Notes: generated from the letters alone by a model not told the origin. A DNA stretch of 64,000 bases from Eublepharis macularius (GCF_028583425.1 NC_072797.1:21300001-21364000); one strand, 5' to 3'; positions 34,957-45,990 are shown, counted from the stretch's first letter. Program-made: numbers and translations.

Positions 34957-35121
34957 AGCTCGCCCTCGGGCAGCCCCGGCAGCGGTGCCCCAGCTCCAGC
35001 CGGGGCCGGCGGGCAGGGGCGGCGACCGCGGCGGCGTCGGCAGCTCCTCCCAGGAGGAGTCCTGGTCGCCGGGCTCCTCGTGCGCCGCCGTCCCCCGCCT
35101 GGCGTAATTGACTCCTCCCAT
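34957..35121 (-). other. MTMR12: Possible in-frame N-terminal extension or 5' UTR of MTMR12
   Basis: From an ATG at 35121 the frame is open for 55 codons (starting MGGVNYARRG, then rich in Pro, Gly and Ala) straight into the MLGAGGG start. An in-frame TAA lies upstream at 35173-35175. The 35121 ATG has G at -3 and G at +4, a stronger context than the downstream ATG. Whether it is translated depends on the transcription start. The low-complexity composition also fits a plain GC-rich 5' UTR. Confidence 0.4.
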
Positions 35122-35637
35122 CTCCGCGGCTCCGGCCTTTCTCTGGCTCTCGGCGTCGCTTTCTGTCCTCCCTTATTTCTGGAGAAACGCCTCGCCTCTT
35201 GTGCTCGCGCCATTGGGCCAGCGAGCTGTCAGTCCAAGCAGATAGCCTGCCCAGTTCTCCAGGATTCGTCGAGGCGAGGCGGCGGTTTGGTTTCGCACTC
35301 GGTTTGGGCGGGGCCCAGGGACCAGTCATTGGCTGCAACCCGAGCTCAGATCGACAGTTTTGTTCACCAATCCAAGAGGAAACAGCTTTTATGGGCTTTC
35401 TGATTGGTGGGTGAAGCCACCGACGCAAAAAAGGAGCAGTGCCTGTCTTCTAGAACTTCAGGAAAGTGAGTGGGGCTGTTGCCGGTAGCGTATATTATAG
35501 TTTTTATGCGCTTAAAATGAAAAGAATAAATGGAGCACGATTTAAAAAAAAAACATTGGTTTAAAGTGCCACAATATAACTAGAAGTGCATCTTTGTAAA
35601 AAAATAAGAATTTTGTTACGCTTATTCAGACTCTTTT

Positions 35638-35880
35638 TATTTATTTTTATATTTTTTATGTTATAGTCTGCGTTTCCTCCTGAGACTGGGCAAATTACTC
35701 TGTATGAGTAAGTACAGTCAATTTCAAAGACATTTCAATAAACAATGCAAATTTGCAAAGATTTTAAACCAGAAAAAATCCGATTCAGAGTTGAAGAAAT
35801 GCTGAAACGCTCAGCGCATAAGCAATTCTCCGACATATTAACAACATAGAAACCATCTAGTAGTAGTAATTTTTTCTAGC
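35638..35880 (-). mobile_element. L2-type LINE 3' tail
   Basis: It contains TTTATTTATTTTTATATTTT, CTCCTGAGACTGGGCAAATT, ACAGTCAATTTCAAAGACAT, AAGAAATGCTGAAACGCTCA and TCTCCGACATATTAACAAC, parallel to the start of the 20.95 and 38.45 kb copies. It lies directly upstream of the MTMR12 promoter. Confidence 0.62.
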
Positions 35881-36049
35881 GTACTCTTACGCAGAGAGGT
35901 TTCGGTATTTTTAGACTGGAGTAACTCCTCATAAGTTGCACTCTTAGTAAAATTTTGATTGCCAGAGTAGGTACATTAATATCTCGGGGGGGGGGGGGGG
36001 TCCTCTAAAAACAAATTTCTTTTGTATCTATGCCAGCTGTTTTCCGAGC

Positions 36050-36262
36050 TCTCCATCCTCTTGAGGTGATTAATGACATCAAGTTGCAGCTGCCTCATGG
36101 TCATCTCAGGACCATGGAGTTTTCAAGACCAGAGGTGAACAGAAGTGGTTTGCCATTGCCTTCCTCTGCATAGCAAACCTAGTCTTCCTTGGTGGTCTCC
36201 CATCCAAGTACCAATTTCATCCAACCCTATTTAGTTTCCAAGCGTCAACGAGATCAGGCTTG
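36050..36262 (-). repeat. 5S rRNA-derived SINE (5S-Sauria-like)
   Basis: On the minus strand, 36189-36262 reads like the 3' two-thirds of 5S rRNA: GCCTGATCTCGTTGACGCTT (A box region) and GGTACTTGGATGGGAGACCA (C box). The body that follows (GAAGGCAATGGCAAACCACT, TTGAAAACTCCATGG, CAGCTGCAACTTGATGTCAT) resembles the Sauria SINE 3' domain. 5S-headed Sauria SINEs are known from lizards as far as I recall. Too diverged to be a 5S gene. Confidence 0.72.
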
Positions 36263-36284
36263 TTAAGGTTCTTCAGGCTGCTGA

Positions 36285-36462
36285 GGTGACCCCACTCTGC
36301 CATGGAAGCTTGCTGGTTGACCTTGGGCCAGTCACACTCAGCCTACCTCACAGGGTTGTGAGGATAAATGGAGGAGAGGAGAATTATGTAAGCCACTGTG
36401 GGCCCCCTTTAGGGAGAAAGGTGGGGTATAAATAAAGTCAATAAAATTAATAATAAAATATA
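36285..36462 (+). repeat. tRNA-derived SINE with L2-type tail, youngest copy
   Basis: It contains CATGGAAGCTTGCTGGTTGA, CCTTGGGCCAGTCACACTCA, GCCTACCTCACAGGGTTGTG, AGGATAAATGGAGGAGAGG and GAAAGGTGGGGTATAAATAA, then an A-rich tail. It abuts the 5S SINE in the opposite orientation. Confidence 0.75.
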
Positions 36463-37279
36463 AACATGCGCTGAGTCACTTCTCTCTCCTGTCCCCCCTG
36501 AAAATCTGCATGCGCATGACTCCTGTAGAAGGAGTGACCAAAACAGCAATCCCAAGCAGGTCAACTCAGAAGTAAGTCACATTGGATTCAGTTACTCTCA
36601 GGAAAGCATTCCTAAGATGCCAGCCCAAAATAATTAACAAAAAAGCAAACAATCACTGTGATTTATGGCTACTGTACATTATCATTGGAATTACATATAA
36701 TCCTTACATATTACATAAATGGAAAATCATCACAGCAATTCATGTGATCCCGTATCACAAATTTAGAAAAGTCCCATCCTTGTGATATTGTGGAACAGCG
36801 TTTGTAATAAATAGAAGTAAGATGGGAATATACGGTATACAATACACAGTAGCCATAAATCACAGTGATTGGGTTTTTTTTTTTTTAATAGTGTCTTTTT
36901 ACACTGTGATGCCGTTTTGTTTTTCAGTCCAAAATAATTAAAAGCGCAATCATAAGCAAAGTTACACCCTTCTAAGTCCATTGAAGTCAATGGGCTTAGG
37001 AGGGACTTGCTGTTTAGGATTATAGTGTAAGGAGTTGAGAGTTGCCTTCCTTGAAGACAGGATATATGACTTGTCATTTTAGATACAAAGACAAGTAAGG
37101 AGGACCACAACAGAAGTTTATAAAATTGTGCATAGTATACAGAACATGGATTCAGCAAATCTTTTCTTCCTCTCCTATAACACTAGAACTTGGGCAAACC
37201 CAATGGGCTTGGGTTTAGAACTCAATGGGTGTAGACTAGAGAAACTCTGTCTAAGATTGCACTGCCAATGAAGTTAGGG

Positions 37280-37640
37280 GGGAAGAGACTCAGAATAGTA
37301 AAAAGGAAGTCGTTCTTCGCTCATGGAAGAAAACTACATTGTGGGATTCACTGCCAGAAGACATAGTGACGGCCATGATCATGGATGGCTTTAAAAGGGG
37401 GTTAGTTTCGTGCAGGAAAGCTCCATCAATGGCTTCTATCCATAATGACCTAAGGGAACATCTACATCTAGAAACAGCAGACTTTTGAACAGCAGGAGAA
37501 AACCTCAAGGTAAGGCCTTAGCCTCTATGCCCGGTTGGCCCTCTTGGGTGACTGGTTATTGGCCACACTAAGAAAACGCTGCTGGAGTAGAGAGAATGCG
37601 GATCCTACCCAGTAGAATCTCCTTATGACTTCTTTCCCCA
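37280..37640 (+). mobile_element. CR1-type LINE 3' end
   Basis: It has TGTGGGATTCACTGCCAGAA, GGATGGCTTTAAAAGGGGGT, GCTCCATCAATGGCT, GCCTCTATGCCCGGTTGGCC and ends CTCCTTATGACTTCTTTC. This is the familiar amniote CR1/L3 3' portion. The copy at 58.4-59.4 kb is the same region on the other strand. Confidence 0.72.
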
Positions 37641-37670
37641 AGCAACCAAGAACCTGAGTATACGTTTGAT

Positions 37671-38092
37671 CAGGGGTCATTTCGTAGAAAAAGAGCTGGA
37701 GGAACTCATTAGCATATGCTATGCCCCTTGACATCAACGGAAATGTGTCATTAGCATAACTGATTTGCGTATGCCACGCCCCCTGACATCACTGATCCTG
37801 GCTGCTTTGGCCCCAATCCTGGCCATTCAGGGCCGGAATTGGGCCCAAAGTGGCAAAAAGGGGCTGAAAAGGGCCAAAAAGGGGCCCAAAATGGTCAGGA
37901 TTGGGCCGCTGCTGAACAGGAGAGTGATCCACCACTCATCAGAGGCCTGATCCAGGCTGTTTCAGCCACAATCCAGGTCGAAACAGGCCCAAAATGGCCG
38001 AGAGTCAGGTGGGTGGGGCCACCTGACATGGGACCTCTTTGAGGAACTGCCGGAACTGCGATCCTGCGCGTTCCCCCTCAAAATGAGCCCTG
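37671..38092. mobile_element. hAT-type MITE, 422 bp, diverged TSD
   Basis: Ends CAGGGGTCATTTCGTAG and TCAAAATGAGCCCTG. The flanks CGTTTGAT (37663-37670) and CATTTGAT (38093-38100) match at 7 of 8 bases. Subterminal AAAAAGAGCTGGAGGAACTC and TGCGCGTTCC match the 13.1 kb element's AGAGGTGGTGGAACTC. The interior is a purine-rich GGCCCAAA / GGCCAAAA repeat. Confidence 0.75.
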
Positions 38093-38429
38093 CATTTGAT
38101 GGAATCTACACGTTTCCCACCAACATGTCTATTATTCTCTCTTCTTCCTCCATTCTTTCAGCCATTAATTACAGGCTGAAGCAGAAAATAGTTCTGTGAT
38201 TGCTCTGTGGAGAATTAAGGATGGTTTGAAAGAGGAGTTGCTGTTCCTGGGGTAGGCACCAGTGATTTTACCTTATGTAATCCTGCAAGATTTATTTATT
38301 CAATCCATTTTTATCCCACTCTTCTTCCAAGTTGCTGAGGACAGCATACATTGTCTCCATTTTTATTGTTAAGGCATCCCCTATGTTGCTTACCAAGTTG
38401 AGAGACGGTGACTGGCTCAAAACTGCTTT

Positions 38430-39870
38430 CATTATTTATTTATTTTTATTTTTTTATTTATGTCATTTATAGTCCACCTTTCTCACTGAGACTCAAGGCA
38501 GATTGCTTAGTGTGAGATTAGTACAATCAATATCAAGGACAATTCCATACAATGTCAAGGACATTCCCATAAACGATGCCATAGGGTAAATGGATACAAG
38601 TTTACAAAGACATAGCTTTAGCAAGAATCCAATACAGAGTAGAAGAAATGCTGAAACAGAACATAATCAATTCTAGGACTGACATTAGACAACATGAAGC
38701 ACAGGTAGTACATAGGAGTACATATATAAAGCAACGGATAATATGTAAGGCAACATAGTGGTGAAGTCTATGGTCCCTAACTCATTAGCAAAGCGTCTGA
38801 GACCCCCTTTCTACAATACAGCCCTCCTACCTGAGCAAAAAGCCTTTTTGAATAATTCAGTTTTGCATCATTTGCAGAAAGCCAGGAGTTTGGGAGCTCT
38901 CCTGACCATTTCCACAGAGAAAGCCCATGTACAGGCCACAGCTGATTTCGCCCATGTGCAGCCTGGCACCTGCAGGAGACCCTGTTCAGATGAGTGAAGC
39001 TGCTGTAGAGGAATATAGGGAGGCAGGTGGTCCCGTAGGTATGCTGGACCAAGGCCATCAAGAGCTTTGTATGTAATAGCCAGTACCTTGAACTGAGCAT
39101 GGTAACTGATAGGTAGCCAATGGGAGTGATATTCATGCTCCTGCTCACTTCTGATAACGAGCTGCAGATTTTTGCACCAATTGGAGTCTCCTAGTTAACT
39201 TAGGAGACATATGTATAATGCATTACAATAGTCCAGCCTTGATGTTACCATAGTATGGATCCAGGTGGCCAGGACAGCCAGCTCGAGATAAGAAGCCATT
39301 TTCCAAGCTAGAGTGAGGTTGTAGAAAGCAATTTTTGCTGCTGCCTTAACTTGTTTTTCTAGTAGTAGCACTGGATCTGGTATAACTCCTAAGCTCTTAA
39401 CTAAGTCTGGAAGGGTCAAACGAACTCCATCGAAAGTGGGGAGTACGATATCCTTCAAGATCTCTGCTTTCCCAACAAGCATCACTTCAGTCTTGTTAGA
39501 GTTCAATTTCTATTTGTTGTTTTTCAGCCACTTCACCACAGCTGTCAGGCAGCGATCTAAGATTGCTACTGCATCCTGTGGAGAGCTGGATTGCGAGATA
39601 TAGATTTGGGTGTCATCTGCATATGGATGACATTCAACTCCATAGCTGTGAATGAGTACTCTTAAAAGCTTTACATTGAGGTTGAATGACATGGGAGGTA
39701 AGATGGCACCCTGCGGAACCCCACAAGGTAGTTCCCATTCTGGAGATAGCTGATCTCTGATGGCAACCGTTTGAGTCCGTTCCATGAGAAACAATTTAAA
39801 CCAGACCAGAGCACATCCTTTGATGCCCACTTCTGTTTCTAGATGACTCAACAATTCTAGCCGCTGTCAT
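38430..39870 (-). mobile_element. L2-type LINE fragment with broken reverse transcriptase
   Basis: On the minus strand, 39854-39510 encodes a reverse-transcriptase palm segment: CGVPQGAILPPMSFNL and the catalytic-site YADDTQIYIS. A frame shift then leads to 39506-39195 (NKTEVMLVG, LDYCNALY). The 3' end is GAGTCTCAGTGAGAAAGG, GACTATAAATGACATAAAT and a (TAAA)n tail at the left. The 5' part of the element is missing; the frame is broken, so it is not active. Confidence 0.8.
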
Positions 39871-40934
39871 CAACAATTAATTTTGAAACATAGGTATATA
39901 TGCTTTGTACCAATAATCTGTTCATCACCACAGAAACTCAGCAAGTAACTCCCTCAGCCTAATTTAGGAGTAAAATGTTGCTTTAAGCATGGTTCTGTAA
40001 TATGGGTGGGGACGAGTCTGGGCTTGCCCTAGTCCATAAAGAGCCAATGAATACATACATATAATCTTGTTCTTTGCAATCAAAGGCAAATTGGCCCATC
40101 CAGTTAAAACGAACATCATTATATATGACTCATAACTCAGCATGTTACATTTTATACTCTCTGTGACCCCCCCCCCAACTTTACATGTGTCAGATGTAGA
40201 GAGAGTCCCTGGGTCTACATGTGTTCAGCTTTCTAGACCACATGGAACAATTTTGATACTCAAGCATTTGTTATTAGCCCTCTTCCCTCGCTGTGTTGTT
40301 AATTGTGTTTGTATGTTTATATGTTTTGTTGGTTTAAATTTTTGATATATACTTACATTTTCAATGCTGTTTGAGTGTCAGCCACCTCAGGAACCCTATT
40401 TGGGTGGAAAGGCATTATAGAAATGTTGTAGATAGATAGATATCTGAGGATGATTTTGTTTATAGTTGCGTAGATTATTGCTGAGTACAAAATATTATTT
40501 AATAAAGGGTACGGATTTCTGTGGAGGAAAAAATATTTGCTCTCCAGAACCTCAAAATAATCCACCCCTCAACGACAGTAACAATAATTGTAATTGCAAT
40601 TCTAAGACTTAATTTGAGCCAAGGATTGCCTAGCCTTAGGCTGGTAATATATGAAGTAACACAGTGCATGTTCCTTCTCCCCACAGGCTAGAGCTTCTTG
40701 GTCAGAGGGCATGGCTGCCTCTTATTTTAGATACTAACCACTCTGTAAGTAGTATAATAACATTATTAGATGTCTAGCCTTTTGCTTCCTGGCAAACAGC
40801 CATCATGTCTGAAAGTGGCTTATTCATTAAACTACTCAGGTAGATAAATGAAACAGCTTTCTGAAGCAGGATTACCAAAGCAGCTTAGGTTATTAAATGA
40901 AAGAAACTTTCCCCAGCAAAACAAAGCCGTGTCA

Positions 40935-41770
40935 GACTGACTTGAAAAATCCCACTTTAATTCTACTGGAATCGGGACTTAGCATAGACCATGTGGGGCT
41001 GGCCTTAGAGAACTCTTTGGAAACTTCAATTGGTCCAAAACGCAGCCACCAAATTATTGTCAAGGCTGGATACGGGATCCTATAATCCAAGTGCTGAAAT
41101 AACTGCACTGGCTACTCGTCTGTTTCCAGGCACAATTCAAAGGTAGGTGGATCTTACCTTTTTTTCCTGTGGTGTCTGCCTGGAAATACCCCAAAGCCCA
41201 CTGGTACCGAGAGGGCACAAAGGCCAACAAGAAGCAGACTAGCATGTCCAGATGCTTACTGGCAGGTCAAACAGGTCTGTCCGAAGAAGGGATGTCTTGG
41301 CTATCAAGAGTCTCTCCTGGGATCTTGGCTAGTCTACGGGGCTATTCTGTGAAGGAACTGGAATACTGTCCTGAACAGGCTTTGCTGAAGGAACTGTTCA
41401 AACTGCCCTCTTAGAGAGGCCTATAAACTTCTTTGAAGGGGATCTGCACCCTAGGGGAGAGCTTCCCCATCAGACACTGCAACGTTACTGTTGCATAGCA
41501 ACAAAACTGAGCAGAAACTTCACAGTTCAGTGGTTCTTACCTTTAAGGCCCCAAATGGCTCGAGGCCAGGGTACCTGAAGAACTGCCTCCTTCTATATTG
41601 TTGTTCCTTGCAGTTAAGGTCTTCTGCTCTCTGTGCCTGTCTGCACGGGTGAGGGTGGGTGGTGGCCAGAGACAGGGCTTTTCCGGGCATGGTACCTTGC
41701 CTTTGGAATGCCCTCCCACTTGAGGCTCATGTGTTGCCTGGGAGGCCTCTCCTCTGATATGACTGTACAG
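40935..41770 (+). mobile_element. LINE ORF2 C-terminal remnant, interrupted
   Basis: The plus strand reads like the end of an L2/CR1 ORF2: TSIGPKRSHQIIVKAG (usual form LQLVQNAAARLL), a LHWLPV-like stretch, then after a roughly 390-bp insertion VVLTFKAPNGSRPGYL and FSGMVPCLWNALP in shifted frames. It is heavily decayed. Confidence 0.55.
41137..41522. other. Unrecognised insertion inside LINE remnant
   Basis: This block splits the LINE remnant between CACAATTCAAAGG (left) and CACAGTTCAGTGG (right), which resemble a decayed 13-bp target duplication. It has a T run at 41157-41167 and an 81-codon plus-strand frame (41169-41414) that I do not recognise. Confidence 0.35.
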
Positions 41771-41807
41771 CAGAGATTTGAACTAGCCCCCCAAAAGAGG
41801 AAAATAG

Positions 41808-42016
41808 TAGGATTGCCAACCTCCAGGTGGGGCCTGTAAATCTTGTGGAATTACAACTTATCTCCAGTCTACAGTTATCAGTTCCCCTGGACAAAATGGC
41901 TGCTTTGGAGGATGGACTCTGGCATTATGCTCCACTGAGGTCCCTCCCCTCCTCAAATCCCACCCTCTCCATTCCCAAATCTCCAGAAATTTTCCAAGCC
42001 GGAGTTGGCAACCCTA
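41808..42016. mobile_element. MITE with TAGG-TTGCCAAC ends, 209 bp
   Basis: Ends TAGGATTGCCAAC and GTTGGCAACCCTA. The interior AACCTCCAGGTGGGGCC, CCTGGACAAAATGGCTGCTT, GAGGTCCCTCCCC and AATCTCCAGAAATTTTCCAA is a very common reptile MITE type. No clean 8-bp duplication is seen. Confidence 0.72.
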
Positions 42017-42019
42017 GGA

Positions 42020-44015
42020 AACACCAGGTAGTGGAAAGACAGACCATAAACCAATATGCATTGCAAACACAGTTGAAAGAAACTGGTTATGAACATGTGA
42101 CCGTGCTTAAGGCATATTAACTATTCTGAACATTTAAATACAAATTGACTCCATACCATCCTCTCCTGTCTTAGTTGCAGTTCAGTTCCCTTGCAAGCAA
42201 GTTTGCACAGTGATAGCTGTCTATCCAAGGATCCAGGAAGGTTGCAGAGATGGGGACCTCACAGGCTTGTGGGCCTGTCAAACCCATTCCACCGGTGAGG
42301 TCATGGGATCCCCCACGTCTACCCTCCGCCTCCTGCCCCCACTCACCTGACCACTGAGCGGGGAAGGCCCTCAAATTGGTCTGCTGCAAAGTGTGTGCAC
42401 ACTCCCGTGCTGTGCAAGTGTGGGAGTGCATGTCTGAACAGCCTGATGGGAGCAAAGACAAAGTAAGTACCAGGTTCCCCCTCTTGCCTGGAGGGTAAGG
42501 GGATCTGGAAACCCTCCTGTCAACACTCAAGACTCCTGAGAATTAAGAAGGGAGGGCATGGCATGGTGGAAATATGCTTTTGAAGGCCTCAAGAAGCAGC
42601 AAAACATCCTGAAGGCAGGATGCAAAGGCAAAACCGCTCATTATCCACCTGCTTCCTGGACTCATGTTTCCCTTGGTCAAGGATGGTGCCATGGTGGCAT
42701 CTGCCCTCCCCCTTCTTAGCGATGGGAGACATAATTCCCCCCTGGTTCATTGTCTACTTTGACGCTCAGGGGACATGAAAATGTTAGCAGTGATTGCTCA
42801 GCAGTGGCCATGTGAACTGATAAAAAGAACGGTTTCTTCAGGAACTAACGTACTTGATAGAAAGGCAACTCTTTACTATATTGCTGAGAAAGATAGTCCT
42901 GTTCTGTGTAACCTCTGAGAAACGCAGGATATAGCCCCAAGACTCGCATTCTTCAGGCAGACAAGGAATGACACTTGTCAAAAAAAAGTATTGACCTTCC
43001 CTCCCTTTTCCTATCCAACTAGCTGCTGCCCTTTCAGGGTCATCTGTCATCTTTTGGACACCAGACACCACCACACCGGTTAACATCTTCCAGCATCCCA
43101 AAGCAATATGCCAGTCAGAACTCTTCTTATCAGTCATAAGGCTATTTTTCTGGTTTCACAGATGCAGATGTGCACTCAGTGACCTGGAGACTTATCAGCA
43201 GTGCATTCTGGGGACTTAAAATGAGGATACCCAGTACTCCCGTATAACATAATTGTGCATGCACACAGTTGGGGATGAGTCTCCGTTATGTACTGGACAG
43301 AGTCCTATGTGACCTAGTTGCCTGGAATATCAGACTTCCCATGGTATCTCAGCAGCTGTTTATCTTACCTCAGTAGACACCATTCACACTGTATGTTCCA
43401 GCTGAAACCCCAGCTTCTGGCTTCTTCCGCTGTAACCACAGATTCTGCCGAAGCCATTGGAACCATCACTCAAAATAAGATTAAATCCATGCTTCTCATC
43501 GAATGATATAATGCAGGCCCAAACACAGGTAAGGATCATCTGCGGGTCAGCTGTAAAAGTCCATTTGGACAAGCTACCCCAGTGAAGAAAACTTTTCTCT
43601 TGATATTAAGGTGCTTTTCAGGTGTGCTTACAGTTACACGTGGTTAGATTATGTAAAGGAAGTACTCTTACAACTGGTCCTTTTAAAAAAAAAGATACCA
43701 CCAAATTGTTAGTTAGGAAGAGGAGAAAGGGGCTTTCCTTCCAAAGTTTCTGTGAAGAGCATCCTGATAAACGGCTGCCACCGCTCAGGTATCTCCTGAG
43801 AACATCTAGATTGGACCACTGAGAAGACGTCCTTCTAGCTCAGTCCTAGCACAATAACAAAGTAATAAGGTGAAAGCCATAGAAAATACCTTGTAGGAAA
43901 CCATGTAGTGCCCAGGCAGTCTGGCACGTAGAGAAAAGATTCAAAGAAATATTCCAAAGAAATGTATTAAGGAAGCCTAAAATGTCTTTATGAAAAGATG
44001 GTTTATTATAGAAAA
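42020..44015. other. Intergenic, nothing recognised
   Basis: No exon, RNA gene or clear repeat was identified on either strand. Several short frames are present but have no protein-like conservation that I recognise. Confidence 0.45.
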
Positions 44016-44017
44016 AA

Positions 44018-44222
44018 AAAGATCCAGAGGAGTTAGCCGTGTTAGTCTGTAGTAGCAAAATAGTGAGTCCAGTAGCACCTTTAAGACTAATCAACTTGAC
44101 TGTAGCATAAGCTTTTGAGAACCAGAGCTCCGGCATCTGACAAAGAGAGCTGTGGTTCTCAAAAGCTTATGCTACAGTAAAGTTGGTTAGTGTTAAAGGT
44201 GCTACTGGACTCATTACTATAT
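44018..44222. mobile_element. AGTCCAG fold-back repeat, best palindrome
   Basis: The arms at 44060-44130 and 44148-44220 are inverted copies: ATAGTGAGTCCAGTAGCACC, AAGACTAATCAACTTGACTG, TAGCATAAGCTTTTGAGAAC. The loop is only about 17 bp. The left outer flank GTTAGCCGTGTTAGTCTGTA is the conserved edge of the family. Confidence 0.75.
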
Positions 44223-45044
44223 AGAAAAAAAGGGAGAAATAGTGGGTAGATACAAAAAGGGGACAAAATACAAAACACAGAGAAAGCACGCTATCACACA
44301 GCCTCTTAAATAAAAGCAGTGACATTGGTCAAACTCAGCTACGTACACTTTACCTAGGTTGTAGCAGGTTCTTCAGAGCACGTACAGAGTTCCTTGCAGG
44401 ACCAAGATAGTAGAGGAGCCCTTAACCCCTGGCCCACTAGTAGTAGGGTCTCTGAATGTTCCAAAGTTGGGACCAGAGGAAAAAGCAGAGCTCCCAGATA
44501 TTTATGGGCAATCAAGTCTGACCTAAGCCAGCTGCCTTGGTGAGATTGATTAGTGCATCCAACCAATCCCCAGCAAAGATCCATTTGTAATATCAGAAAC
44601 TATTGCTACCGGTCAGAGAATTATAACATGGTGCAGAGCCATATTACTGGCTCTGCAGTTCCATGGCAAAAAGGGAACCTGGCTCAAGCTGGTTGTCCTT
44701 TGTAAAAACAAAGATTAAGTTGGCCAGGAAGCCTCATATAATTCGCAGGAATCCAAGGTGGTGGTCTTGAGCTATGTTGAATCTTGGGGTTCTGTCACAC
44801 AAGTCTTTTAAAAAATCCATCAAGAACATGCTTTGTTTCCACAATGTGGCATTAAAGAAGTGGCAGAAAGGATGGCAGTTTCATAGTGCAGCTACTCCTG
44901 ATCAAGATGAATATGTCTCTCCTGCTACTTTACAGTTTAGAAGAGAGCTTACAGATTTAGGAGGTGCTGCAAGGCCTGCATGTTTGCCAGGGCTTTTGAG
45001 GGGGTTTAACTAGCAGGCATTTTTTAGGGGTGTGTGTGTTATTT

Positions 45045-45237
45045 TATTTCGATTGCATTACAAATACAAATACAATTGCAAAGTATGTTATCTCCACAAC
45101 AATTACCCTGTGAGGTGGGTGGGGCTGAGAAAGCTCCAAGAAGCTGTGACTGCCCCAAGGTCACCCAGCTGGCTTCAAGTGGAGGAGTGGGGAATCAAAC
45201 CGGGTTCTCCAGAATAGAGTCCTGTGGCTCTTAAGGA
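45045..45237 (-). repeat. Sauria-type tRNA SINE, truncated
   Basis: It contains the complement of box B (GGGAATCAAACCGGGTTCTC) and the TGTGAGGTGGGTGGGGCTGA core. Its 3' tail is shortened and the box A end is lost. Confidence 0.78.
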
Positions 45238-45399
45238 AAGGTGGGATAAAAATGTTCCAATAAAAAATAAAATTAAAATTAAAGGGATCCATGGGACCGT
45301 CTGCAAGAAGGCAAGATGAAAAAACAGGCAAGGGCAGCAGGTCACTGCTCGATGCCCTTCTGATTGGAGCGTGTAAAATATATTTAAAATAGTTAAATG

Positions 45400-45990
45400 C
45401 CACGTAATGTTTTGCATCTAAATAGTTTGGATTTTACTTTTGCTTGCTCATGTGAAGTTTTAAAATTTTTTACAATGAGGCCTCTGAGGAAAGAAGGAGG
45501 GAGCTGGACAGGCGAGTGGAGTGTGATCTGATTGGTCAGTAGCTGTACCCTGGGGCAATGCGCCTGGGTTACTTCTGTGTATATCTGAGTGAGAGATTAT
45601 CTAAGTCAGGCAAGCTGTGGGAAAAGGCCTAAGTGTGGATGAGCTGAGAGTTTATCCTGTTAGCGAAGTGTGGAAAATTAATCTGTGTGACCAAGTCTAT
45701 GAAAACACCTTTAAGAAGATATAATTGTATTTGAAACTTTCAAAGCTTAAGAACTATTCTGAAACAAATAACGCTTATCAAAACTCTGCAACCATCACAC
45801 TTACGTACTTCTAAATAAATTCTACTTTTAAGGGGGGAAATCAATTTTTTACCTCACAAACATCCCCACACACTGGCTGTTCTGTCATGCTACCAGCCAT
45901 AACACAGCCTTCCTGTAGGACCCGTTAAGCAAAGGAGAGCTAAGGCAAAAACCTTTGGAGGCAGCAATACATATGTCACACAAAAAAAGG
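45400..45990 (+). mobile_element. LTR-like element copy 2
   Basis: It begins CGTAATGTTTTGCATCTAAA, has TACTTCTAAATAAATTC, and ends near ATGCTACCAGCCATAACA, followed by GAGCTAAGGCAAAAACCTTT. It parallels 10.24-10.85 kb block by block. No internal genes and no target duplication were found. Confidence 0.4.

Larger units (their letters stand above)
34740..35440 (-). promoter_or_regulatory. MTMR12: MTMR12 CpG-island promoter with four CCAAT boxes
   Basis: This is the only GC-rich, CpG-dense block spanning a first exon in the window. CCAAT motifs occur on the gene strand at 35212-35216, 35328-35332 and 35403-35407, and on the opposite strand at 35367-35371. This arrangement is typical of NF-Y-dependent TATA-less housekeeping promoters. 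I see no TATA box. Transcription probably starts between about 35150 and 35330 (inference). Confidence 0.75.

Noticed and set aside
34925..35428. A 167-codon minus-strand frame across the CpG island
   Set aside because: It is out of frame with MTMR12 and its Arg/Gly/Pro content reflects GC-rich sequence.
36189..36262. 5S rRNA gene
   Set aside because: Only the 3' part matches, with many changes, and it is fused to a SINE body.
39195..39854. Two minus-strand frames with reverse-transcriptase motifs as host genes
   Set aside because: They are consecutive, frame-shifted pieces of one L2-type LINE with a (TAAA)n tail.
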